Part shown: positions 11,273-22,279 of the stretch, one piece after another
Layout: the number at the start of each line of letters is the position of its first letter
Numbering within the stretch: the first letter of the stretch is position 1
Assembly: GCA_038503075.1 (NCBI GenBank)
Contig: JBCAML010000002.1
Location: 930,001 to 994,000, forward strand
Origin: Gyromitra esculenta
Taxonomy: Eukaryota; Ascomycota; Pezizomycetes; Pezizales; Discinaceae
Length of the DNA stretch: 64,000 nucleotides
Direction: 5' to 3'
The notes under the pieces: model-generated
Database searches by the model: none
What the model was told of the DNA's origin: nothing
What the model saw: the letters and a program-made list of their open reading frames with translations, nothing else
Made by a program: the position numbers and the translations under genes

Positions 11273-13868
11273 TCAATCAAGCAAGTTGACACTCTCCACC
11301 AATTCTATATCCTCCGAATCGCTCTCATGGACGTAGGAAAGTGCATCATGATCCAGGCCCCAGGACAACAGATCCCTGGAATCACCTCCCTTCAACGGTT
11401 CTACACCCCCGGAAAAATCAATCTTCGTCCTCCCAGGCCTAGGACTAACAACTTTTTTCGGGGTAAATACACTCGCAACAGGATTACAGCCACTGCCGGC
11501 GGTGGAACCGCGAAGATTAAAAAAACGGTCCGATAAACTCCTGTGCGAAGGAGAACTACCCGGAACGGCAACACTGCTATCGCTTGGTGATTTAATAACG
11601 GAACGTAAGTGAGGTAGGAGCGGGCCGGTCAGCTCTGCGGTGAGAAGCTGCTTGCCATTGGCCACATTGTGGTTGACTGCGTTTGAGTTGCTGCTAACGC
11701 TAGGAGTGATTGTGGTTTTAATGGCAAACTTTTGTTCGTTGGATTGCTTAGCTTCGACCTTGCCGTCGTAATCGAGCAACATTTTCTCCTTTGTATACGA
11801 TCTCTGCGTGGTCTGCTTGGTAGGGCGGAGCACAGGAGTTCTAAAATTAAATTCTTGACATCCCCCGAAAACCGCGTTCCCAAAACTACCAATAGTTGGG
11901 GAGTCCGGCAACGTGGGGCTCGTCGATTCTCTCTGCTGTGTGTCGAATCCTGCATGCTTGAAAGAGCTTCCAAGAAGAAGTAATGGATCCTTCTCCGATG
12001 TATCATCTTCAGAATCGATACTAGAAGATAGCTGCGAAACTTGTTTGTCACTCCTAGCCCTAACTTCTGTCCTACCAGTTTGAAATGGGAGTGTTTTCTC
12101 TAGGCTTGGGTTTGGGGGCAATTCTCTGCCGGACCCTAGTGTCCCGCATGCGCCATTCATACCCAACCTCTGCACTATATCGAGGGGTTCTGAAGATATC
12201 GAATAAACATCATCCGTATTTTTTTCTAGCGTTTTGGGGAGCTTCGGAAATTTTATTGATGGCAGTTCGGCAGTCAGGAGGTTAAGTTTGCCATTGACCT
12301 CCTCAGCCGCCTCGATAAGTTCCTTCACTGCCTCAATCATATCTGATAACGGAACCTCTCTGGATTCCTCGCGTGTGTAATTTTTTAAGAGGTTACTCTG
12401 TATTTTAACCACGAATGTAGTTTCAAGCCCATCTTTAATCTCGTTGATGATAATTTTGATGTTACCGCGTATCCAAGCTGTTTCGAGAACCAGCCTAGCT
12501 CTCGGATCTATAAGGGGTTTATATCCCTTGGAGCATTCATGGGTACGGTTGATCAAGAGGCCCCGCTGAACCGAGTATCTATAGGCTGTACGAACCCGGG
12601 CTTCAGTTTCTCGATTCTGTTTAGTGGATTCGCGAGTGTTGACAATGATCGAAAATCTGAAATCGAAGGCTGTGGCTGGGCCATAGATAGTAGTCGAGAA
12701 TGGATGATTCTCATGTACGCGCGCCTTGGCGAATTCAAGAGTGCTAGGCTTTACTGTTTTATTATCGACGTTAGCCTAAGTCTAGAAGTCTAGCAAGGAG
12801 TGGAAGGGTACGTACCATCACTAGGCGTCCTCCCTTTAAGCATATCAGCAGACCAGACAGCTTCATAGCACTTACCATCTTCGCGCTGTGCGGTGTGGTA
12901 AATCTTTACTTGCTTGGTCACACATCCATCCCTCTGATATCCAAGGGTTGGCAACATGCTCCAAAGTTGTTCAATCCAAGGCCCCTCCCACTCTTTACGA
13001 AATTGAGATTCAATCTCCTTGTCGAATCGGAGATGGCGAAACTCGGCGATTGCGAACCTTACGCCTTTGAGCGTAAAGCGTTCTGGTTCATTCTCAAGAA
13101 AGATAACCTTGCCAATATCCATCTAGGTTGGATCAGGAAGAGTTCGAAATATGTACCAAAATGGGGGGAATAATACCTACCTCAAGCTTCAAATAATTTC
13201 CCTTTCCTCGAGCCAGTTTTTTTAACTGGCTCCTTAAGACCATACTAGTTTCCTTGATGACATTATCCTTGAAACTCCAGGTGACAAACCGAGCGTTCCC
13301 CCAAAGCCTACTAGCCATCATCCTACCTCTTTCTATCTGCTGATTTGTCATAGCAATCGGATGCGTTACAAAAGCAGCAGGTCTCGCTTTAATATTCTTG
13401 ATGTTTGCACTACCGTCGTTTTGAATTGCCCCACCATCGCTGGCCACAACTGCATCGGTGAGTTTACAAAAGTAAACGCCATCAATATACTCTTTTCCAA
13501 GAAGATTTACCATCGTGTCTGGGGCCGTGGTTCCATAGGCGCTAGCAGCATTCGCCACCTGCCTCACGATGAAAGCGGACATCCTTTTAACAGCTTTGGG
13601 TTCGCCGCGGATGTAAATGCTAAAAGTCCTTGGATTCCACGAGCAACGTGTGTTCGAGATCATGTCGAAGCTGCGGGATGAAATTGATAATCAGCTACGC
13701 GTTTCATCCGATGAATTGGATGATTACCGGAAAAATATATGGAGCTTACATTCTGAGGTTACGATAACCCTTGCCAATGATCTTCAAGATATCCTCCCTT
13801 GCGATTTGTGAGAGGGAAACCCGAGCTTCGGTAGTTATCATCGCTTTGTAATCAACAATTGTAGCCAT
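11273..13868 (-). CDS. Uncharacterised 798-aa protein with KH-like N-terminus
   Basis: Exons 13868-13750, 13670-13181, 13122-12816 and 12753-11273 sum to 799 codons, with introns of 79, 58 and 62 nt. Residues about 14-70 resemble a KH fold (ILKIIGKGYRNLRIFD ... SIYIRGEPKAV), with IIGKGYRNLR in the position of the IGxxGxxI RNA-binding loop. The middle third (residues about 70-480) looks globular, with alternating strands and helices (for example FVTWSFKD, FRFSIIVNT, WIRGNIKIIINEI). The last 300 residues are Ser/Pro/Thr-rich and disordered and end in an acidic patch (SDSEDIELVES). I recognise no named family. An RNA-binding or RNA-processing role is a guess from the KH-like segment and from its position beside NRDE2, tail to head on the same strand. 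Confidence 0.75.
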
Positions 13869-14338
13869 TTAGGACTGCTCTTGAGATCGACGGACTAGGG
13901 AAGAATTTTGCTGTAATTATATAGCAGGAAGAGATTGGTGGGCAGGAAATGTTTGCTAAACTATCTTTAACGAGATAGATGAGCAGCGAGTGTGTTTTGC
14001 AGATGGGAAGTATGTGGGAAGGGCAGAGCGAGATGAAAGGCTTTTAAGCGGAAAATCCCAAAAAGAAGGGCTGAACACCATTCGACAAACGCGAAATAGC
14101 CATCTAATAAGACGTAAAGAAATACGTCAAAGGATTAGAAAACAAAGGAACTTGAGGGAAAGAAATATCCTGCAATGGGGTTTCAACATGGTACTGACAT
14201 CGGAAACCTGCGTGCATGATGCAAGGAAGGAAACCCGATATCATGGGAGCCTGAAGCTTATTATTCGTATCTTATAAAATTTCTGTCGACCTCTAACTGA
14301 ATCACATTTAAGTAGATAGTGTTAACATTATTTATGGC
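13869..14338. other. Intergenic spacer between NRDE2 3' end and the KH-like gene
   Basis: This 470-bp gap between two minus-strand genes probably holds the NRDE2 3' UTR and the promoter of the KH-like gene. I see no coding sequence. Just upstream of the ATG at 13868 the minus strand is mixed purine/pyrimidine without a clear TATA box. Confidence 0.5.
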
Positions 14339-17300
14339 TTAATCTTTGTCCTGAATTTCCTCATCAGAATCAGCATCTGGCAGATCGAGAAACTTTGGCC
14401 TCCAGAGCCCGTTGAGCCCTCCCCGCTGGGCTTCCGTCATCTCCGCCACCATGTCCTCTAGTTCTGTCGCGTCATGTACCCTCAGCTCCTTTTCGGAGGA
14501 AACTATAGATAGAAGTTTCCACATTTCTTCAAAATTTAAGGCAGAGCGTAGTTTCCCGAAGGCGAGAAGCGCGAGATCTATTACTCCGATTAGTATTAGA
14601 AGCCACGGCACAAGAAATTTCGAACGAACCTTTCGACCATGGACAATTCCGAACCCCCCGAAACAGCACCTCCTTGGCCCTCCTTGGTTCTTTCTCTCTC
14701 AGCTCAAACTCAACATATACCATCCACAGTCCAATATTAAATTTTGTCCTAAGCACACATAATTTAGTTCACGCTCTGGAAGCGTCATGGGAAGGAAATG
14801 GCAAAATATACCTGTCACACTCAACCGCCTGCTCCAATAGCGCCCTCACCGCATGCACATTATATCCCCCACCAGTACCAACCATCCTCATCTCTGCCCA
14901 AACTGCAAAAGCCCACCCAATAACTGTTTCTCTCCTCTCTTCCAACACCACATCTCTGATTAAGGTTCTCACCCTATTTTCAATCCTCGTCTTCCCTTCA
15001 TTCCACGCATAGAGCCCTAAAAACATTGAATTATTCGGGAACAACATCAGTGCCTGCTCTAAGACATCTCTCATAACCTTCATTTTGAAAATTCGTGCTG
15101 TTGCTGCGTGGTGGTGAAGCAGTCGGGCTTGGGACATCAAACAAAGCTCGTGCATAGGAGACTGAGGGCCGGTGAGATCCCGTCTTTCGAGCTCCTGGAT
15201 AAGAGAGTCGCATAGTCGTAATGCTGTAGTGACGTCTTGGTCGTGGGAAAGATATTCCAATAGAGCCCGGACCTCGTTGTATATAATTGCATGGTAAACA
15301 TGTCCCATAGACATCATTAAGTTCTGCTGTTCGTCTAGATACTGTAGTGCGAAAAACCCCGTTAGTAATTTTCAGTAAGAGGGCTTGACACACTCACCCT
15401 CCTAGATTTCAGCAATAGTGCCGGCTGGATTTTCCCTGGATTGAAGCCATGTTCGTCTTCTGGTAACAGCTTCCCCGATTCTAACGACAGCAAGATGCGA
15501 ATTGATTGCGATTGATCGCCGAGTTCCTCCCATGCCCACGTTTTCCATAACAGGATAGTATCCCGTCGATTCACTTCTGGGAAACCTTTACTCATTCCTA
15601 GCGCTGTTGCGAAGATGTTCCTCGCCGAATCGACCTTTCCATCCTGCCATTCAACTTGAGCATAGCCATTCCACAACAGCAAGCTAGTCCTAAATTTCTT
15701 CAAGAGGGCTTTCGCCACTTTCCTCACACTGTATCATGTCAGCTCTCATTCAACGATACTTTGAAGGGAAAATTACCTCTCCGGTTGATTCTGCCACACC
15801 CAAGCCAGATAATAAACAGCTAGCCCTTCCTCCTCTATACCGTCCACTAACATCTTCAAGACCCTCCCTACGAAGTTTGCATCTGCCTTTTTGACCTTCT
15901 TGGCCCAGCTCCCAAAATCATTACTGAATAGTGAATCTGGCCCAATTGGAAAACTCTTCAACCCGAACTCGAACGGACTCCCTTTATCCAGCCCTCCCTT
16001 TCTCTCTGGCTCCATCGGTATACCCTCCAAATAGGTGATCAATTTAATATCTGTAGGCTCTAGTGAACTCTTGGGCCAGAACCACTCATCCATATACGAT
16101 TCCTGCATAGTAGCGAGGTCGTTCCTCAGGAATGTGTCTGTGCTCTCGGGTGAACCAGATGACATAGGTATCGCATGATAAATTGGCGTCAGGCCCGAAA
16201 ACACCAGAAACGAATCGGCGATCTTCCGCTTCACCAGCGGCGAAGAAAAACAAAACACGAAAGCCTTGATATCCGAGAACAATACTACACGATAAGGGTC
16301 ATCTTCCTCCACTTCGTCGACGGTTCGTGCAGGCATCATAGACAATCCCAGTCTCTCCTCTTCGGCATCCACCCACGAACCAAATGGATCACGTGGATCA
16401 AGTGGTTCTGAAGTGAGGCTTTCCGTTCGAGCATCTGGAACATCGCCATTCCCACCTGAAGAGACATAGGAGGCCCACCCTTTCGCATCTGGTTCTCCAA
16501 TACGAAGCACTTCGCTGTCCCAGAATTCCTCCAGCTCTTCAAGGAGCTTCTCATGCTGGCCCATCGACACTGGTGGTGTCAAAGGCGACGGGCAAAAGAA
16601 ATTAAGTTCTAGTATGGCTTGAAAAGCTGCGATAGCACTTTCCACGTACCCGGCTTCGCGCATAAATAGCACTGATCGTAGAAACACGTAAAGTATAATC
16701 TCCTCGAGCTTCTCTCGATTCCCCATACCCTTATCTACCAGAAACGCCGCCGAGCGGAGCACAGCAAGGCACTCGGTGAAGCACTTGATACACTCCGGAT
16801 ACGTGAAACTTAAGAAGTCGGTCTGGCGGAAATTTATGTATTTTGTCCAGAGCCCAGTGATGGTAGGGTTATCTTTGAGGATTTGTTGCCATTTGGCTAG
16901 CATCTTTTTAGAGTCCCAGATTACTTCGGCCACATCCATATATTTTACCAGGAGCCTTTCGTTTCCAGGACATTTCTCCAAGGCTTTGCTTAAAATGTCG
17001 AGTTTGACTTCTGCGGTACTCGTTCGCTCGGCCATTGTTGACCTTCGTCCGCTGCTGGCGAGAAGCGCATCTTGGTGGTTTACGTACTCCATCCAGGCAT
17101 CGGTATTCTTCGGGTCAGCGTCGACCTTCTTAATTAATTCGACGTTCCTCTTCCGGTCGTCCCATTGAACATAATCGTCTCCAGAATCCGAGGATGATGC
17201 ATATTCTAGGTCTTGATCCTCCGGTTTTTTACTAGCCCTTTTCAAGCCTTCCAGCGACCGATAATGATTATCCTCCTCTCCCTCTCCCGATAACTCACTC

Positions 17301-18163
17301 TCAGAATCAGGATGGTGTTTTCGTTTCTTCCCTTTCCGCTTATTTGAAATGGGCAAGAAATCCATCCCGCTTTCAAACATCTTGTCATCAGGTTCCCCAT
17401 CCTTCTTGATCCTTAACATCTTCACACCTTCGCTCTCAGCTTTCGCATAACCATATCGCGCATTCCTCCCGACACCCACATACGCCCTGTCTCGTTTCGA
17501 GACCAGCACGAGGCCTTTCCCGTCACCTTTATCCCTCTCAATCTTTACTTCCGGCGACAACCCAACTACACTCCCAGCACCATGACGCCGATACTCAGGA
17601 ATTGAGTAACGGTGGATAGTGCCGTATGTGACATTGAACGGGTCGCCGCGCGTGTCGAGAAAGAACTGTTTCTCCGGCGCGTCCCACGACTCCGGCGAAG
17701 GGGAACGTATTTTCAGTTTTTCAACTTTTGCCAAAGAGGTGCTGGTTGAAGGCGACCCTGAGCTCCGATGGCGATGACGTCGTTCCCGGTGGCGTCGGTC
17801 GCTGCCTTCTCGATCTCGATCTCGCAGTCTCTCCGGGTCCTTATCTCGATGCCTTTCTCTACCATCTGAGCCTCTCTCACTGTCTTTGTCTCTTCGTCTT
17901 TCTCGGCTTTTGGATCGTGTGTCCCTATGCCTTCGGGATCCGTGTCGATTCTCCTTCTTTTTGTCGTCTTTGCTGTCTATCAGGGGCACTAGTGACGGAG
18001 GTGATGGCTCCTTTGCAGGTTTGAAACTAGAGAACTTGGGGATGACGCGACGGATTGGTTCCTGGATTTAAAGCGTCAGCTAACCCAATCATGTGATGCT
18101 AGGAAGGGAATAACTAGGTACCGTAGATTTTGGAGGTATCTCTGAAGCTTCGGGAGTATCCAT
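14339..18163 (-). CDS. nrde2: NRDE2 family protein (nuclear RNA surveillance / RNAi)
   Basis: Six exons (18163-18122, 18061-15777, 15728-15398, 15341-14812, 14748-14630, 14577-14339) give 1181 aa, close to the usual size of the family. A short first exon (MDTPEASEIPPKST) leads into an SR/RD-rich basic tail (repeated RRxRDxxR, about residues 40-110). The family signature follows: FFLDTRGDPFNVTYGT, then IHRYSIPEYRRHG. A lysine-rich nuclear-localisation-like segment (KRKGKKRKHH) comes next, and then YVQWDDRKRNVELIKK at the start of the HAT/half-TPR helical region that makes up the rest of the protein. NRDE2 proteins act in the nucleus with the exosome helicase Mtr4 and nuclear RNAi; that role is family knowledge. 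All five introns are 48-63 nt and keep frame. The C-terminus ends with acidic DADSDEEIQDKD. Confidence 0.93.
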
Positions 18164-20756
18164 CTTGAATGCTGAACTATGAGGTGATGTCGAGCTGCGG
18201 CTTAAAAAGTTGGCTTAGATGTTCGTGCACCAGCGCCAAGACGGCAAGGGCAGTATAGCAACGGGGAACCGAACCATTGTTTGTGATTCTGGGATCTATA
18301 CCTTCGAATTGTTTGTAGATTATAGAATTATACAGTTAGAGGTCTTTAATACGGCTATCTTAAGCCTCCAAATAAATGATATGGAGTCCCTAGAAAGGCA
18401 TCAGAGCACAATGTTGACTGGAACCGCGTACCACCTCTGATAAACCAAGGATGTCAAATGCTTCAAGCTTTGCATCAAGAATACAAACCCAGAGATCGAG
18501 CACCACTTTCGGGCATTCGTTAGAGCGATATATTTCAAAGTTGCTACATGTAGATACGTGCGTCCTCTGCCTGCAGACTCGGAATTCTTTCTGTGATCTT
18601 GGTGCGATTCTTGGTGCCAATCCCGGATCGGGACAGCCAACCCATCCAGCTTATTTCAGTCTCGTCGTCGTATACCCGTATTCTCATGACGTTTTTAAAA
18701 TGGGCCAAGTCCGCACACCATACAAACTGCCTTGAGCCTACCTATCTTATATGGGACGCAGAGGTAGCCCGTTTTAAAAACGTCATGAGAATATAAGTAG
18801 AGCAAATGGCCTCGAGCCCATTGCCGTTAACGTGAGCCTATCCCAAGAACACATGCATGTCTAGGGCAAATGCACTTTTCCAAACCACAAGAGCGTAGCG
18901 GAATATTCCCCAGGCTGATCCCGTCTTCACCAGTTCATCCCAATTAAAATCCTCTTCTCCCCCGCAAGGCAAGTCCCAACCTCTCACTAAATCAGCCTAC
19001 CAGCTCCAGCCGCTGATCCCCCATAATCATATCCTGGTTTTGGTTTTTTTTCCTGCCGCCACGTTATTCGTCCCAGCCATCTCTCCATTCTTCCAGTAAC
19101 AACCTCTCGTTTTTATTTATTTACTCGCGGCCCGAATCTTCAATCATCGCCCACTTCAGATCCATCCATCAAGCCAAACCAATAGACTGCCCCATCTCCC
19201 AACCCCCTCCCCCATGTCCTGCTCTTGACATGCATGTGTAGCCATCTTGATGAATCAAAGCTTGACCCGTCACACCTACGCATCGACGATCATCGGTTTA
19301 ATCCCAAAGCCGGAATATCCCCACGGTCCAAACACGTCGATGGGGCCCTTCAGCTTGGAGTTGGTAAACCAGGCTTATCTTTCCTGCAGCGGGAACTCCA
19401 CTCTCGGTTGTTATGTGCACGTACCTACATATTCCTCTCCGGGAGAGGGGGGGCGAATTAGAAGTAGGGAAATAATCTATATTAAAAAAAACTGAGTTTA
19501 TTTTGACAGGCCGGGGGGGGATTCAGCCGCTGTCGTACGTAAATCTACAGTGTGGATGGGTGGATGGATTGGATTGGATACCTATCTTCCAATGAATAGG
19601 GTTTCTCGATTTCAGCCACCTGCAATGAAGATATCGAGTAGGATGACGTCAGTCACCGGCCCGTGGGGAAATAAAAAACCTCCCAACAGTTATTTTGGAG
19701 CGGGTTCTACAAATCAGTAGCTCCATTGGAGCCTTTTGTTGAGCATGTTTTTATTTATTTATATATATATATCTGCCTATCTGTTTTGTATTGTATGGCG
19801 CTGACAAACAGAATACAAGTACATATGTACATGTACGTGTATTCATGTCTGCTCTATCGGGAACAAAAGTGCAAAACTACAGGTAATATAAATTGGAGAC
19901 GCCATGCAGCACAGTCAGATCTGTACGCACAAGCGGACAGAAAATATATGTAGCCGAGATCACAATTTCAGCCGAAGAGCCAGAGCACGAGGGGTATACA
20001 AACCCCGTTCCTCGTGGGGCGGATAGGTATACCACATGTAGTAGCACCGCAGCTGGCTACATACATGTACTACATGCACGGCAAGCCTTACGGGAAATGG
20101 TGACGAAAGATACACGAGACACAGTATATCAAGATCTCACGGCAGTAAGCGTATATACGTACTCCATATACACATACGTACCCAACCCATTGCACTCACT
20201 GCATCAAACGGGTAGACGAAACAAAAAGTACACTTGGAAGCTATATTTGGCGGGTATGTGCAGCAAGTGATATTAGCTCACACATCTATCAACCGCCGAA
20301 TAAACGCCGTGTCCCGTTGATAAATTCCCAGCAAACTGGCTCTGGAGATAACTCATCCGGAGTTTGAGGCAATCATACTGCGTCACTCGACGTTTTCGTC
20401 GTGTTTGAGATATTGTTCCGTGTTATCGTTGTATATAGCTGGTGTTCCGTTTCCATCACGATAGGACCAGCTGCGCTTATGCAGATATTCCTTGTGGTTA
20501 TGTCTTTCTGGATAGTGATTCCGATGTTGCAGAGCCCTCCATAACGATGCTTCGCCGAGGGGGGGAAGGGTATATATCCAAATGTATAATATTATAACTT
20601 CGATGTCTGGGTATAAATTCTCTCTCTCTCATGTAACACGCACCTTAAACTCCAAATATATTGAAAAAAAAAAGAAAAAAACCACAGCAACAATATCGAA
20701 ACCAAAAAAAACCCCCCCACAAAAACAAAACCACAACTTTTAATCCCACCCCACCT
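18164..20756. other. Intergenic, promoter side of NRDE2
   Basis: No gene is supported in 2.6 kb. Apart from the inverted repeat at 18679-18793 it holds pyrimidine-rich stretches (18.9-19.2 kb), a short TGGAT/GGATT microsatellite near 19555-19580, an AT run near 19750-19770, and an A/C homopolymer-rich stretch at 20660-20730 next to the following gene's end. Confidence 0.5.
18679..18793. repeat. 26-bp inverted repeat, possible tiny MITE
   Basis: The arms 18679-18704 and 18768-18793 are reverse complements over 26 bp with one mismatch (core ATTCTCATGACGTTTTTAAAA). They enclose 63 bp. Each arm ends at TA (TATTCTC ... GAGAATA), which would fit a mariner-like TA target, but no further duplication is visible. 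A transcript through it would form a long hairpin. Confidence 0.5.
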
Positions 20757-21662
20757 CTACTCCGTCCCTGTATCCCCACCCGCCCACCCATTCAACAAAT
20801 CACCCACACTGCTCTTCGGCCGCAACTTCAATTCCCCCGGCACCAACGCCTCCAGCACCTGCCACGGCTCCATCGCCGCCTCCTTCCCAAACGGGCTCCT
20901 CGCCGCCCGAGCCACCATCTCCGCATCCACCCCATAGAGCGTCTCGATCGCCTGCCGTGTCTCCTCCAACAACATAGAGCGGATCTTCCACGTCCTCTCA
21001 ACAAGGCTAGTTCGCCCCTTCGCGTTCGCCAACACCGTCCTACACAGCGAATTCGAGATCTTCTGCGCGCCAGTAAAGAAATTAAACACCTGCGCTGCAA
21101 TCTGTGGATGCAGCTTTGGAGCCGAGATGGCAGTGGTGTCGGCGTGCTCGCGCTGGAGAGCCAGGATCAGCGCCCATCCGGGCACGGTGATCGAGTAGAG
21201 GAGGTATTCGTGGAATAGCAGAAACGTGCTTGCAGACTCGTCGTCATCGTCACGGAGGAAATCTGCCGTGATCGGATCGATGAGCTTCAGTGCCCGTGTT
21301 AGGATGCCGTTGGTGGCGTTCCAGACCTCGCGGTATTTGCCTGCCTCGAGAAGGTCGTGGAGGGAGCGGCAGAGGGACGTAAAGCCAGGTTTCGGGACGG
21401 TGTCATCGTCCATGGGCATTGCTTCGACGGCAGCTGGGGACACTTCGGAAGCCATGAGGAGCAGCGGCGGCGGCGGTGGAGGTGGAGAGGCCGGGGTCGA
21501 CATTGCTGCTGGACGATGATGATGGTTCGGCCGCACCAGCCGGCACGCTGTGGGCTGGAGAAAGGAATGAACGCACGGATCGTCGGTGCCGTGAGGCTCG
21601 ATCGGCAACTGCCGCTTGCCAAGAAGTCTGTGCGTTGAATGGAACCCGGTTACGCGGTGCAT
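20757..21662 (-). CDS. Uncharacterised intronless protein
   Basis: Single open frame of 301 codons from ATG 21662. An internal ATG at 21503 (MSTPAS) would give 248 aa and may be the real start, because the first 53 residues are low in hydrophobic content and unlike the rest. A Pro/Leu run (PPPPPPPLLL) precedes a helical domain with conserved-looking segments (GFTSLCRSLHDLLEAGKY, AQVFNFFTGAQKI, VERTWKIRSML, PWQVLEALVPGELKLRPKSS). No zinc cluster, transmembrane helix or signal peptide is seen. The helical segments vaguely resemble C-terminal regions of fungal Zn2Cys6 regulators, but without the DNA-binding part I assign no function. High GC and a good codon frame suggest it is real. Confidence 0.55.
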   Translation of the reverse strand: MHRVTGFHSTHRLLGKRQLPIEPHGTDDPCVHSFLQPTACRLVRPNHHHRPAAMSTPASPPPPPPPLLLMASEVSPAAVEAMPMDDDTVPKPGFTSLCRSLHDLLEAGKYREVWNATNGILTRALKLIDPITADFLRDDDDESASTFLLFHEYLLYSITVPGWALILALQREHADTTAISAPKLHPQIAAQVFNFFTGAQKISNSLCRTVLANAKGRTSLVERTWKIRSMLLEETRQAIETLYGVDAEMVARAARSPFGKEAAMEPWQVLEALVPGELKLRPKSSVGDLLNGWAGGDTGTE

Positions 21663-22279
21663 CGGGTGTCACTCGGCGCCGAAGCCAACAGGACTGGATG
21701 GGATTTCTACCAACACACCTGCGCAGAATCAAATAATAAATAACAATAAATGCGTCATCTACAGGAAGGAATCTGGTTCATAGGAAAACCACCTCGTGCT
21801 CTTCAATTCATCTCCAACTAGATAATAGAAACTACTAATAACGAAATAAAAATGAAATAAAAGCGTTTGCCTACGACAGGTGCTTTTGCCGTACTCGCTC
21901 CCATGTCCTCCTTGCCTGCCAAAAGTCATTTCTCCGATGAATGCGCAGTGACGCAGACCAAGCCGGTCCTCTCAACAAGCAAGAAAAAGAGCACTATTAT
22001 GAAACCAGTACAGACAAAAGAAGAGAAAAAAAGAAAAAAAACTCCAAACACGCACGCACACACACACCACTTTGCCCTGTATACCCCAACCCATGCACCA
22101 AAAAATGAACGAATATATGAAACCCTAGCCCTTTAACCTATTTTCCTCACAAACCGATCCAAACCGATCCAAACCTACCCTGATCATAGATAAATCCAAT
22201 GAATGACATGACTCGTGACATAAACTCGTGAAAAATCGTCGAAACTCGAACTCAACCTCATCATGCTCAAATAGCATCT
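21663..22279. other. Intergenic, no supported gene
   Basis: This 617-bp spacer runs from the 3' end of the GPI-protein gene to the orphan gene's start. It contains A-rich tracts (22000-22060) and a short direct repeat of CAAACCGATC near 22150-22175. There is no coding signal. Confidence 0.45.

Noticed and set aside
13990..14277. 95-codon plus-strand frame between the KH-like gene and NRDE2
   Set aside because: Lys/Arg-rich translation of purine-rich spacer; no family and no start context.
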